A program made the position numbers and the translations under genes. A stretch of 64,000 nt of DNA from DASUPK01 sp963804595 (GTDB lineage Bacteria > Actinomycetota > Thermoleophilia > Solirubrobacterales > 70-9), in assembly GCA_963804595.1 (NCBI GenBank), contig CAWDQZ010000008.1, positions 124,001 through 188,000 on the forward strand. Direction: 5' to 3'. The notes beneath the pieces were generated by a model. The model made no database searches, had not been told where the DNA came from, and saw only the letters and a program-made list of their open reading frames with translations. Shown here one piece after another: positions 25,410-34,245 of the stretch (its first letter is position 1; each line of letters opens with the position of its first letter).

Positions 25410-25610
25410 ATGGAAGCGGGATCGGCCTTTCAGCGCTATATCGATTCGGCCCTCGAGAGTTTCGGAATCGAGGCCGACGAGACCGAGCGGGCGGTGATGG
25501 CGGGCGTCTGGTCGCTCTGGGAACCGGACATGACCGTCCTCCGGGACGCCGACCTGGACGGGGTCGAGCAGGAGATGAATCCCGACCTCGGGGCGCCCCC
25601 TGCCCGATGA
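25410..25610 (+). CDS. 66-residue protein coupled to the amidase
   Basis: A small acidic helical protein (FQRYIDSALESFGIEADETERAVMAGVW) ending in a PPAR tail. Its stop overlaps the amidase start (ATGA), implying coupled translation. Small partners of amidases exist (GatC, and AtzG for AtzE), and size, position and acidic helix-loop-extended layout resemble them. That relationship is inference, not shown by a motif. Confidence 0.6.
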   Translation: MEAGSAFQRYIDSALESFGIEADETERAVMAGVWSLWEPDMTVLRDADLDGVEQEMNPDLGAPPAR

Positions 25611-26956
25611 CAGCGCTCGATCTTCCACTCCGAGAGCAGGCGGCCGGGATCGCCTCGGGTGAGATCGATGCCGGTGAGCTCCTCGACGACTGCCTGGCGA
25701 GGATCGAGGAGCGCAACGGCGACCTGAACGCGATCGTCGCCACCTTCCCCGAAGAGTCGCGCAGGATGCTCGACGAGGCGCCCGACGGCCCGCTTCGCGG
25801 AGTGCCCGTCGTCATCAAGGACGAGTGGGCGCTGCCCTGGCGAGCCGAAACCGTGGGCGCCGCGGCGGTGCCCGGGGTGACGACGCATCCCGGCGAATCG
25901 GGTCCCTACCGTGCCCTGCGCGACGCAGGAGCGGTGATCGCGGGGGTGGCGAACATGCACGAGCTCGGCTCGGGCAGCACCGGCAACACGTCCGTCTACG
26001 GCGCGGCACACAACCCCTGGGACCTCGAGCGGTGTCCCGGCGGCTCCTCGAGCGGCCCCGGCGCCGCAGTCTCCGGCGGCCTCGTCTCGGGGGCGATCGG
26101 GGCGGACGGGCTCGGCTCGATCCGCTACCCGGCGGCCTACTGCGGCCTGACCGGGCTGAAGCCGACCTTCGGCCGGTCCGCGATGGAGGGGCACCACATC
26201 GCCAACACCGAGACGATCGTCTCCGGCCCCCTGTGCCGCGACGCGGCTGACTGCCGCCTGCTCGCGTCGGCCATGTTCGGTGAGCTGCTCGCCCCCGGCG
26301 AAGCGCGCGGATCAAGGATCGGCGTGATCCGCGAGCCCTACTGGAACGACTCCGCCGCGGGGGTCCGCGAGGCCTGCGAGTCGGCGCTCGAGGCCCTCCG
26401 CTCCGAGGTGGAAGGCGAGGTCACTGAGGTCGACATCCCGGATCAGGAGCTGATCCTCCCCGCCGCCGTCCTCGTGGCGCAGGCCGAGGAGGCTGCCCAC
26501 CTCACGCCGGCGAACCTGAACGCGCTCCCGGACGAGCTCGGCGTCCTCAACCGCGGGGTCCTCAAGCTGAGGGGGCTGCTCCCGGGAAGCCTCACGGCCC
26601 GCGGGTTGCGCGCCCGCGCCCAGGCGCGTCTCAATCTCGCCCGGCTCTTCGATGACATCGACCTGCTCGCCTGGCCTACCGTGCCTGCGGTTGCGCCGCC
26701 GCTCGCCGATCCCACGATCGAGCTGCCCTCCGGCGTGACCTCCGCGGATGCGGGCAACGGACGTCAGGGCGTGATCGCGAACCTGACTGGCGTCCCGGGC
26801 GTCAACGTGCCGGCCGGCCTCGATGGCGGACTGCCGGTCGGGCTGCAGCTGCTGGCCGCCTGGGGCCGGGATGCCCTCCTGCTCGACGCGGCGGAAGCAC
26901 TCGAGCGAGCCACAGATCGCGAGTTCGTGGAGCTGCGCCCGGCGGCCGTGGCCTAG
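25607..26956 (+). CDS. amidase signature family hydrolase
   Basis: A 449-residue hydrolase using the Ser-cisSer-Lys triad. Lys lies in VPVVIKDEW, the cis-Ser in the loop PGGSSSGPGAAVSGG, and the nucleophile in GADGLGSIRYPAAYCGLTGLKP (usual GTDTGGS). Residues up to about 430 cover the whole family domain, with GVPGVNVPAG and VGLQLLA near the end. Family members cut amides in GatA, aryl amidases and AtzE; GatA is unlikely without gatB and gatC nearby. Substrate unknown. Coupled to the 66-residue gene. Confidence 0.88.
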   Translation: MTALDLPLREQAAGIASGEIDAGELLDDCLARIEERNGDLNAIVATFPEESRRMLDEAPDGPLRGVPVVIKDEWALPWRAETVGAAAVPGVTTHPGESGPYRALRDAGAVIAGVANMHELGSGSTGNTSVYGAAHNPWDLERCPGGSSSGPGAAVSGGLVSGAIGADGLGSIRYPAAYCGLTGLKPTFGRSAMEGHHIANTETIVSGPLCRDAADCRLLASAMFGELLAPGEARGSRIGVIREPYWNDSAAGVREACESALEALRSEVEGEVTEVDIPDQELILPAAVLVAQAEEAAHLTPANLNALPDELGVLNRGVLKLRGLLPGSLTARGLRARAQARLNLARLFDDIDLLAWPTVPAVAPPLADPTIELPSGVTSADAGNGRQGVIANLTGVPGVNVPAGLDGGLPVGLQLLAAWGRDALLLDAAEALERATDREFVELRPAAVA

Positions 26957-26972
26957 TTGCAATCCTGACTCG

Positions 26973-27923
26973 ATGAGCCGTCGGGCATGGGTCGCCTTCG
27001 CGGCGCTCTCGTTGATCTGGGGCATCCCCTACCTCTTCATCAAGATCGCCGTCGACGACGGGGTGTCTCCGTTGTTCCTTTCGTGGGCACGGCTCGTGCT
27101 CGGTGCGATCCTGTTGCTCGCGCTGGTCCCGCGTCAGGGCATCCAGATGCTTCGCCGCGGACCGCGCGGCTGGATCCTCGCCTACGCCGTCGCCGAGATG
27201 GCGCTTCCGTTCCCGCTGATCGCAGCCGGGGAGCAGAACGTCGACTCCTCGGTCGCCGCCATCGTGATCGCGACCGTTCCGCTGCTGATCGCACTGCTGG
27301 CGCTGCGCGTCGATCACACGGAACGGCCGACCCGCACCCGAATGCTCGGCATGTTGATCGGGCTCGCCGGAGTCGTGGCGCTTGTCGGAATCGACCTGAG
27401 CGGTCAGAGCAGCGAGCTGCTCGGCGCCGCCGCCGTCATGGCCGCCGCGGTCGGCTATGCGATCGGCCCGCTGATCATCAAGACGCAGCTCCTCGAGTAC
27501 GACCCGCGGGCCACAATGGCCGCGAGCCTGGCCGTCGCGGCGGTCCTGCTCACCCCCGCCGGGCTGCTGACGGTCCCTGACTCAGTGCCGCCCGCCGAGG
27601 CGCTCACCTCGCTGATCGTCCTCGGCGTGCTCTGCACGGCGGCCGCCTTCGTGATCCTGATGATCCTCGTCTCGGAGGTCGGAGCGGGAAGGGCTTCGAT
27701 CATCACCTACATCAACCCCGTGATCGCGGTGGCGCTCGGGGTGATCGTCCTCGGCGAGAGCCCCGGGGCGGGGGCGATCGCCGGCCTGCTGCTGATCCTC
27801 GCGGGTTCCTGGCTGGCGACGGATGACCGGTTGCCGCCAAACCCGACCGCGATCGTCACCCGGCTCCGAGGCCGCCGTGAGCCAACGGTGGCTGAGTCAT
27901 CTGTATCGGTTCGGTCTGTGTGA
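26973..27923 (+). CDS. EamA/DMT family transporter
   Basis: A 316-residue membrane protein with ten predicted helices in two EamA repeats. The first begins WVAFAALSLIWGIPYLFIKIAVDDG and the second includes YINPVIAVALGVIVLGES, both characteristic of the drug/metabolite exporters. The tail after the last helix is polar. The ATG at 26973 lies 17 bases after the amidase stop, so the two may be co-transcribed. The substrate cannot be told. Confidence 0.88.
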   Translation: MSRRAWVAFAALSLIWGIPYLFIKIAVDDGVSPLFLSWARLVLGAILLLALVPRQGIQMLRRGPRGWILAYAVAEMALPFPLIAAGEQNVDSSVAAIVIATVPLLIALLALRVDHTERPTRTRMLGMLIGLAGVVALVGIDLSGQSSELLGAAAVMAAAVGYAIGPLIIKTQLLEYDPRATMAASLAVAAVLLTPAGLLTVPDSVPPAEALTSLIVLGVLCTAAAFVILMILVSEVGAGRASIITYINPVIAVALGVIVLGESPGAGAIAGLLLILAGSWLATDDRLPPNPTAIVTRLRGRREPTVAESSVSVRSV

Positions 27924-27969
27924 CGATCCTCCCGGGCGCGCCGGGACCGCCGGTTATCTTGCCCTCACG

Positions 27970-28947
27970 GTGGCGGCGATCGAGACGCACGAGCTGGAGC
28001 GCGAGTTCGAGGGAGGAATCAGGGCCGTCGACGGCGTCGACCTGGAGGTCGCGGCGGGAGAGATCTACGGCTTTCTGGGACCCAACGGCGCCGGGAAGAC
28101 GACCACCGTGCGGATGCTCACGACGCTGCTCCAGCCCACCGGAGGCTGGGCCATCGTGGCGGGCCACGACGTCGCGAAAGACCCCGGCGCCGTCAGGCGC
28201 AAGATCGGCGTGGCCCTTCAGGAGGCCGCTCTCGACCCGCTGATGACCGGCCGCGAGCTGCTCGAGCTCCAGGCAACGCTCCACAGCATCCCGAAGCGGG
28301 AAGCCCGCAACAAGAGCCGCTGGCTGTTAAACCGGGTGGGTCTCACCCTCGCGGCCGACCGGCGCATCGGCACTTACTCGGGCGGAATGCGCAGGCGGCT
28401 GGATCTCGCCGCGGCCCTCGTCCACACCCCGGAGGTGCTCTTCCTCGATGAACCCACGACGGGGCTGGATCCGGTGAGCCGCAAGGCGATCTGGGAGGAG
28501 GTCGCAAAGCTGAACCAGGAGGGCACGACGGTCTTCCTCACCACCCAGTACCTCGAGGAGGCCGACCAGCTCGCCGACCGCGTCGGGATCATCTCCGGCG
28601 GCAAGCTCGTCGCGGAGGGGACGCCCCAGGCGCTGAAGGCGGAGGTCGGCCGACCGCACCTCGAGCTCTCCCTGGTCGAGCAGCAGGGGAATGAGTCACG
28701 AGCCGAGTCGATCCTCTCGCGCTTCGGACGGTCGCTGCCGGCCAGGGACGGGATCCTGATGGTCGAGGTGGAGCGCGGCTCCTCCGAGATCGGGCCGATC
28801 ATCGTCGCTCTCAACCAGGAGGGGCTCGAGGTCGAGTCCCTGGACCTCGTTCAGCCCTCGCTCGACGACGTCTTCGTCCAGAAGACCGGCCAGCACCTGG
28901 AGGGTGCATCCGAAGATACGGATGAGACGGAGGCCGTGGTCGAGTGA
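27970..28947 (+). CDS. ABC-2 type exporter, ATP-binding subunit
   Basis: A 325-residue ATPase of the DrrA type. Walker A is GPNGAGKTT, the signature is YSGGMRRRLDLA, Walker B is VLFLDEPTTGLDP, and the switch region is LTTQYLEEAD. A C-terminal domain of about 90 residues after the ATPase (PHLELSLVEQ ... LDDVFVQKTG) is typical of this subfamily. A GTG start at 27970 fits the fold start. It overlaps the first permease gene by four bases. Confidence 0.92.
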   Translation: MAAIETHELEREFEGGIRAVDGVDLEVAAGEIYGFLGPNGAGKTTTVRMLTTLLQPTGGWAIVAGHDVAKDPGAVRRKIGVALQEAALDPLMTGRELLELQATLHSIPKREARNKSRWLLNRVGLTLAADRRIGTYSGGMRRRLDLAAALVHTPEVLFLDEPTTGLDPVSRKAIWEEVAKLNQEGTTVFLTTQYLEEADQLADRVGIISGGKLVAEGTPQALKAEVGRPHLELSLVEQQGNESRAESILSRFGRSLPARDGILMVEVERGSSEIGPIIVALNQEGLEVESLDLVQPSLDDVFVQKTGQHLEGASEDTDETEAVVE

Positions 28948-29735
28948 TTCAGACACTGGCGGCGAACGCCCGCGTCGTCGCCGCACTTGGGAAACGCTCG
29001 ATCATGCAGACGCTCCGGCGGCCACAGCTGCTGGCGCCGCTGATCGTCTTCCCCACCGCCCTGCTCGCGATCCAGACCGCGGGAGCCGGACGGGCGGTGG
29101 ATCTGCCGGGATTCCCGGACGTCCCGAACTTCCTCTCCTTCATGCTCGCCGGATCGATCGTGCAATCGGTGATGTTCACCGGCAACTCCGGGGCGATCGC
29201 CTTCGCGATCGACATGGAGATGAGGTTCACCGACCGGCTGTACGCAGCCCCGATCGCGCGCTCCTCGGTCGTGCTGGGGAGGCTTGCGGCCACCGCGACG
29301 CTCGGGGGGATCATCGCCGTCTACTTCATCGTCCTTGGGCTGATCTTCGGGGCGAGCATCCATGAGGGCGTGCCCGCAGTCATCTGGATCATCGCGTTGA
29401 CCGCTGTCTCCGCCCTCTCCTTCGGGACCATCGGAGCGGCGATCGCGCTCCGCTCGAACAGCGCGAGCGTCGTGCAGGGGATCTTCCCCCTCGTCTTCGT
29501 CGTCCTCTTCCTCTCCGACGCCTTCTTTCCCGCCAACCTGATGCTCGAGCCGGCCTCCTGGGTTGCGCAGTACAACCCGTTCAGCTTCATCGTCAACGGG
29601 ATCCGCGACCCCATCATCAGCGGCTGGTCGGTGACGACCGAGCTGAAGGCGATCGCAGCGGTGATCGGGATCGGGGCACTCGGCTTCGTCCTCTGCGCCG
29701 CGGCGATGCGGAGCAGGCTGCGGAGGGGCGTATGA
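28944..29735 (+). CDS. ABC-2 type exporter, permease 1
   Basis: A 263-residue protein with six helices and the ABC-2 permease markers: cytosolic N-terminal helix with TLRRPQLLAPLIVFP, and the helix 4-5 region AIALRSNSASVVQGIFPLVFVVLFLSDAFFP. It starts GTG, overlapping the ATPase stop. With permease 2 it probably forms a heterodimer (DrrB/DrrC-like) that exports a lipid, polymer or drug; the cargo is unknown. Confidence 0.9.
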   Translation: MIQTLAANARVVAALGKRSIMQTLRRPQLLAPLIVFPTALLAIQTAGAGRAVDLPGFPDVPNFLSFMLAGSIVQSVMFTGNSGAIAFAIDMEMRFTDRLYAAPIARSSVVLGRLAATATLGGIIAVYFIVLGLIFGASIHEGVPAVIWIIALTAVSALSFGTIGAAIALRSNSASVVQGIFPLVFVVLFLSDAFFPANLMLEPASWVAQYNPFSFIVNGIRDPIISGWSVTTELKAIAAVIGIGALGFVLCAAAMRSRLRRGV

Positions 29736-30502
29736 GCTGGCGCGGGGCGGTCGCCAGCATCGCGGTCCTGGTCCGAAGGGCGCTCAACGAGATCACCAGG
29801 GTTCCGGGAGCCGCGATACCCGGTGTGCTCGCCCCCACCATCTTCTTCCTCGGCCTGACCAGCGTCTTCGGCAGCCTGACGCTGCTGCCGGGGTTCACGA
29901 CCTCCAGCTACCAGAGCTTCCTGATCCCGGTCAGCCTCCTCCAGGGAGCCGGCTTCACCGGCGCGGCGACGGGGGTCAACCTAGCCCGCGACATCGAGCA
30001 GGGATGGTTCGATCGCCTGCTCGCCTCCCCCGCTCCCCGGCCGGTGCTGCTCGCCGGCCTGGTGCTGTCGGCGAGCCTTCGCTGCCTGCTCCCGGTGACC
30101 TTCCTCCTGATCGTCGGCTTCGCGGTCGGGGTGCACTGGCCGGGACTGCTGGGCCTGGTGATCGCCATCACCCTGGTGATGGGCATGGCCGTGGTCGCGG
30201 CCACCTGGGGAACCTCCCTCGCCCTCCGCTTCCGCACCCAGTCCGCGGCGCCGATCATGCAGGTCGGAATGCTCCTTGCCGTGCTGCTGACGACGGCCTA
30301 CGCGCCGGAGCAGCTGCTCACCGGCTGGCTGCAGGAGGTGGCGAAGATCAATCCGGTCACACAGGTCGTCGAGGCCGTTCGCCAGGGCTTCATCGGATCG
30401 GTCAGCTGGGGCGACACCTGGCCGGGATACCTGACGCTCTTCGCACTCGCCGCGGTGCTCAGCTACTTCGCGCTGCGGGGCATGCGCCGGATGACCCTGT
30501 GA
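29732..30502 (+). CDS. ABC-2 type exporter, permease 2
   Basis: A 256-residue ABC-2 permease with six helices, including LNEITRVPGAAIPGVLAPTIFF near the N-terminus and QSAAPIMQVGMLLAVLLTTAYAPEQLLTGWL in the helix 5 region. It overlaps permease 1 by ATGA, and its stop overlaps the start of the glycosidase gene (TGATG). Four genes in a row are thus translationally linked. Confidence 0.9.
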   Translation: MSWRGAVASIAVLVRRALNEITRVPGAAIPGVLAPTIFFLGLTSVFGSLTLLPGFTTSSYQSFLIPVSLLQGAGFTGAATGVNLARDIEQGWFDRLLASPAPRPVLLAGLVLSASLRCLLPVTFLLIVGFAVGVHWPGLLGLVIAITLVMGMAVVAATWGTSLALRFRTQSAAPIMQVGMLLAVLLTTAYAPEQLLTGWLQEVAKINPVTQVVEAVRQGFIGSVSWGDTWPGYLTLFALAAVLSYFALRGMRRMTL

Positions 30503-31767
30503 TGCCGCAGCTGCCCCTGGTGGTGGACGCCGAGGTCCGGGATTCCGTCATGCGGATCGCCCAGCAGACGCTGACTGCCAGCTGGGTCGAGGGTGAGCGC
30601 GATGGCGTTCCCTACGGCTATTCGCGGCCCAGCCCCGGCCACTACCCGTGGCAGTGGTACTGGGACTCGTGCTTCCATGCGATCGTCTGGCGGCGCTTCG
30701 ACCGAGATCGCGCGGAACGAGAGCTCCGCAGCCTGCTCGATGGGGGTCGGGCCGACGGCTTCATCGGCCACACGATCTTCTGGGACCGCCCCGTCGACTG
30801 GCAGCGCCGCTGGACGTACAACGTCACCTCGAGGAGCGCTCGCAACACCTCGACGATCCAGCCCCCACTGCTCGCCTGGGCGTGGCGGATCGCCGTCGGG
30901 GATCCCTCCGAAGAGCGCCGGATCGCCGCCCACCACCGCTGGCTCGAGGGGAACCGGGACCTGGACGGCGACGGCCTCCTCTGGATCGTCCAGCCGGACG
31001 AGTCCGGCCTCGACTCCTCGTCGAAGTTCGACGCCGTCTGGGGCCGGCACGCCCATGCCCGCCTGCTCTTCCCCTTGCTGATCGCGCGGAACCGACGCCT
31101 GGACTGGGACGCGCGCCGCGTGCTCGCCGCACATGGGCCAGTGCTCTGTGAGGTGGTGACCAACGTCCTCTGGGGCCTCGCCCGGATCGCAGCGGGCGAG
31201 CCTTCGATCACGCCGGCGCTGATCGACCGGCTCTGGGACGAGCGGCGGGGGCTTTTTCTCGACGTGGCTCGGGGGAAGGTCGCGAAGGTGGGTGAAACAG
31301 ACCCCATCGGGGGCGATCACCGCATTCGCGTCTCGACCTGGTCGGCGCTCGCACCGCTGGCCCTGCCGGACCTGCCGGGGGAGATCGGCCGCCGCCTGAT
31401 CGAGGAGCACCTGCTCGACCAGCGCAAGTACTGGCTGCCCTATCCACCGACCTCGGTTTCGGCCCAGGAGCCGAGCTTCGAGTCGCGCAGGTGGAAGCGG
31501 CCGCTTCGCCGCCTCTACTGGCGCGGCCCGACCTGGATCAACTCGGCCTGGCTGATCTGGATGGGACTGCTGCGGCAGGGCTACGCACCCGAGGCGCTCG
31601 AGCTGGCCAAGCGGCTCTCGGAGGCCGTCGTCCGCGAGGGCCTCCGGGAGTTCTACGAGCCCTACACCGGAGATGGGCTGGGCGCCCGGGAGTTCGGTTG
31701 GTCCTCCCTGATCGCCGAGTTGCTCGAGCCGGACCCGAGCGCGCCGAGCTCGTATCTCGACGATTGA
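30502..31767 (+). CDS. GH63-like glycoside hydrolase
   Basis: A 421-residue (alpha/alpha)6-barrel protein related to GH63 and to mannosylglycerate/glucosylglycerate hydrolases. Recognisable segments are the substrate-pocket stretch YPWQWYWDSCFHAI with the Asp expected to serve as acid/base, then WRGPTWINSAWLIWMGL, and EFGWSSLI near the end, which carries the candidate catalytic Glu. No signal peptide, so it is cytoplasmic. Translational coupling to the exporter genes suggests a shared sugar-related substrate; this is inference. Confidence 0.8.
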   Translation: MPQLPLVVDAEVRDSVMRIAQQTLTASWVEGERDGVPYGYSRPSPGHYPWQWYWDSCFHAIVWRRFDRDRAERELRSLLDGGRADGFIGHTIFWDRPVDWQRRWTYNVTSRSARNTSTIQPPLLAWAWRIAVGDPSEERRIAAHHRWLEGNRDLDGDGLLWIVQPDESGLDSSSKFDAVWGRHAHARLLFPLLIARNRRLDWDARRVLAAHGPVLCEVVTNVLWGLARIAAGEPSITPALIDRLWDERRGLFLDVARGKVAKVGETDPIGGDHRIRVSTWSALAPLALPDLPGEIGRRLIEEHLLDQRKYWLPYPPTSVSAQEPSFESRRWKRPLRRLYWRGPTWINSAWLIWMGLLRQGYAPEALELAKRLSEAVVREGLREFYEPYTGDGLGAREFGWSSLIAELLEPDPSAPSSYLDD

Positions 31768-31770
31768 GTC

Positions 31771-32229
31771 CTAGTCGCCGTCAGGGGGACGGCAAATCAT
31801 CACCGGGAGAGTGGCATGTTGTGCCACGGAGGTCGCGACGCTGCCCAGGAACGCCGAGCCGACGGGTCCGCGCCCGTGCGATCCAAGCACGATGATCCCG
31901 GCGCCGGCGTCCTCGGCGGCGGCAAGGATGGCTTTCCAGGCGCGATCCTCTTCGCGGACCGTGGAGCTGGCGTCGAACCCCGCCGAGTTCGCCAACCCGG
32001 CACCCTCAGCTGCCGTCCGGGCCGCCTCCCTACCGGCCTCCTCGCTCAGCTCGTCGGGCACGATCGCAGCGGGACGGCCCCAGAAGGGGAGTGCCTCGAG
32101 CGGTTCGTACGCGGCCACCACGACCGCTTTCCTGGGCAGTCGCAACTCGGCTCCAGCCTGCTCGATCGCGTGCTTTGCCTGGTCCGAACCGTCGTAGGCG
32201 ATCAAGACCGGCTTCTCCTCGGCTGCCAT
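31771..32229 (-). CDS. universal stress protein (UspA family)
   Basis: A 152-residue alpha/beta protein beginning KPVLIAYDGSDQAKHAIEQA, with the ATP-binding C-terminal motif GSHGRGPVGSAFLGSVATSV (G-x2-G-x9-G-S/T). That motif predicts nucleotide binding. It is convergent with the glycosidase gene; the stop codons are only a few bases apart. Confidence 0.92.
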   Translation of the reverse strand: MAAEEKPVLIAYDGSDQAKHAIEQAGAELRLPRKAVVVAAYEPLEALPFWGRPAAIVPDELSEEAGREAARTAAEGAGLANSAGFDASSTVREEDRAWKAILAAAEDAGAGIIVLGSHGRGPVGSAFLGSVATSVAQHATLPVMICRPPDGD

Positions 32230-32255
32230 ACGGCTCCTCTTTTGCGGGAAGTCCG

Positions 32256-32675
32256 CTAGGGCGTCGTCGCCGGGATCGGCACCGCGATCGAGACGCCCGC
32301 CTGGCAGACGAACTTGCCGGCGGTGCGTTTCTTGACCTTGACCCGGACGAAGTTCGTGCCGGCAGGCAGGTTGCTCGGCAGCTGGCCGGACACCGACCAG
32401 TTGCCCGCCGAATCGGTCGACTTGCCGTCGAGCGTGGCCAGAACCGTGCCGTTCGCGTCCAGGACCTGAAGCCGCACGGATCGACCCGGCTCGCAGGCCG
32501 TGGCCGTGTTAATCGACCCCTTCGCGGTCACCTTCCCGCCCTTGTTGATCTTGGGGCTGCCGTTGAAGAAGATCACGCCGGTCTTCTTCTTCTTGCCCGC
32601 CAGTGCCACCGCGGTGAACGATCCCGCGGCCAGTGCCACGATCGCCAACACGGCCAACGCCTTCGCTGCTCTCAT
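32256..32675 (-). CDS. secreted basic protein of unknown function
   Basis: A 139-residue protein with a signal peptide (AKALAVLAIVALAAGSFTAVALA). The mature part starts with a Lys cluster (GKKKKTG) and has two Cys, one in ATACEPGRSVRLQVLD and one in GKFVCQAG, with an Ig-like beta pattern. No family recognised. Confidence 0.7.
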   Translation of the reverse strand: MRAAKALAVLAIVALAAGSFTAVALAGKKKKTGVIFFNGSPKINKGGKVTAKGSINTATACEPGRSVRLQVLDANGTVLATLDGKSTDSAGNWSVSGQLPSNLPAGTNFVRVKVKKRTAGKFVCQAGVSIAVPIPATTP

Positions 32676-32721
32676 CGAACCCTCCTCGTCGCTGTGAGCG
32701 TGGAGCGAGCTTACCGGCGCG

Positions 32722-32940
32722 CTACTTGTAGCGGTAGGTGATGCGCCCGCGATCGAGGTCGTAAGGGGAGAGCTCGATCTTCACCCGGTCGCCCGGGAGG
32801 ATCCGGATGTAGTGCCGGCGCATCTTGCCCGAGATGTGGCCGAGGACCTCGTGATCGTTGTCCAACTTGACGCGGAACATCGTGTTGGGCAGCGCCTCGG
32901 TGATCTCGCCCTCCATCTCGATTTTCTCTTCCTTCGCCAT
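32722..32940 (-). CDS. infA: translation initiation factor IF-1
   Basis: A 72-residue single OB-fold protein, the usual IF-1 length. Diagnostic segments are EGEITEALPNTMFRVKLDN, VLGHISGKMRRHYIRILPGDRV and the ending YDLDRGRITYRYK. It binds the 30S A-site during initiation. It stands apart from the spc ribosomal operon in which infA is often found in other bacteria. Confidence 0.97.
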   Translation of the reverse strand: MAKEEKIEMEGEITEALPNTMFRVKLDNDHEVLGHISGKMRRHYIRILPGDRVKIELSPYDLDRGRITYRYK

Positions 32941-32995
32941 CTGCGCCGGGCAGGGTAGCGCCTGGCGAAGGCCCTGCCGCGGATTCGGCTCCCGC

Positions 32996-33793
32996 CTAAC
33001 GGCCCTCGAAGGTCGCCTTGCCCGGGCCCTGCTCGAGGAAGGTGGCCACCGCGTTCTGCAGATCCTCCGAGGCGAACAGCTCGGCGAAGACCTCCGGCGT
33101 GACACGGTCGGCCTCCTCCACGCCGCCCGTTCGGTAGCCGCGGATGATCCGCTTGGTGGCGCCGTGGGCGATCGTCGGCCCGTCCGCGAGCCGGTGCGCG
33201 AACTTCATCCCCTTCTCGAGCAACTCATCGTCGGGGACTACGCGGCTGACCACGTTCCAGCGCTCGAGCGTGGCCGCGTCATAGAGCCCGCCGCTCATCA
33301 CGAACTCGGCGGCGCGCGCGGGCCCAGCGCGCTCGGCCATCCGCTGGGTCCCGCCGGCGCCCGGCGTCAGGCCCACGACCGCCTCGACCAGCCCGAAGCG
33401 CGCCGACTCGGTCGCCCAGATCATGTCGCAGCCCAGCGAGATCTCGAGGCCGGCGGTCAGGCAGAGGCCGTGGACGAGCGCGAGCGTCGGGATCGGCAGG
33501 CCCTCGATCCGTTGGACGACCGGGATCAGGGAGCCGAATGCATCGCCGGCCGCCCCTTCGTCCACCACCCGCTGGAAGCTGTGGACGTCGACGCCGCCCG
33601 TGAAGATGTCGCCCGCCGCCCGCCAGACCAGGGCGCGGGCCTCGGACCGCTCGACCTCGTCGATGCACGAGGCGAGGGCACTCCAGGCGTCATCGCCGAA
33701 CAGGTTGAGCGGCGGATTCTCGAGGACCATCACTGCGACGTTGCCGTCGCGCTCCAGCCGGATCGGCGTGGTTTTCGTCTCTTGGTCAGCCAT
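32996..33793 (-). CDS. enoyl-CoA hydratase/isomerase family protein
   Basis: A 265-residue crotonase-fold protein. The oxyanion-hole region is GGVDVHSF and GLCLTAGLEISLGCD (one catalytic Glu), and the second Glu region reads GLTPGAGGTQRMAERAG, where the usual acid/base Glu is not evident. It may be a hydratase or another crotonase activity. It overlaps the HIT gene by eight bases, suggesting co-transcription. Confidence 0.88.
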   Translation of the reverse strand: MADQETKTTPIRLERDGNVAVMVLENPPLNLFGDDAWSALASCIDEVERSEARALVWRAAGDIFTGGVDVHSFQRVVDEGAAGDAFGSLIPVVQRIEGLPIPTLALVHGLCLTAGLEISLGCDMIWATESARFGLVEAVVGLTPGAGGTQRMAERAGPARAAEFVMSGGLYDAATLERWNVVSRVVPDDELLEKGMKFAHRLADGPTIAHGATKRIIRGYRTGGVEEADRVTPEVFAELFASEDLQNAVATFLEQGPGKATFEGR

Positions 33794-34205
33794 CTGCTCC
33801 TCGCAATCTGTCGGCTATCTGGGCGATCTGATCCGGGTCTCCTGGCTCGGGGACCCACGGCAGCTTCAGCGGATCGTCCTCGTACCGCGGCACGACGTGA
33901 ATGTGGAAGTGGAAGACCGTCTGCCAGGCCGCGGCGCCGCAAGCGTTGATCAGGTTGATCCCGTCCGCGTCGAGCACCTGCTTCATGTGCCTGGACAGCC
34001 GTTGCGCGGCGAGGATCGTCGCCGTGAGGTCCTCGGGTCCGATCTCCATCAGGTCGGCTGTGTGCTCCCGTGGCACGACCAGCGCGTGCCCGGGGGTGGC
34101 CGGATTGATGTCCATGAAGGCGACGGTCCGCTCGTCGGAGTCGATCGTCTCGCTCGGGATCGTGCCGGCGACGATTCCGCAGAAGAGGCAGTCGGGATCC
34201 GCCAT
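33786..34205 (-). CDS. HIT family hydrolase
   Basis: A 139-residue protein with the histidine triad HFHIHVVPR, the N-terminal zinc-site-like CLFCGIVAG, and ALVVPREHTADL. HIT proteins hydrolyse nucleoside phosphoramidates or related adenylates. The catalytic middle His of the triad is present. It lies between the tRNA nucleotidyltransferase and the enoyl-CoA hydratase on the same strand. Confidence 0.92.
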   Translation of the reverse strand: MADPDCLFCGIVAGTIPSETIDSDERTVAFMDINPATPGHALVVPREHTADLMEIGPEDLTATILAAQRLSRHMKQVLDADGINLINACGAAAWQTVFHFHIHVVPRYEDDPLKLPWVPEPGDPDQIAQIADRLRGADG

Positions 34206-34245
34206 TCGCGCCGGAGCCTATTGCCCCAGGTGCGTGGGGCGTGCC

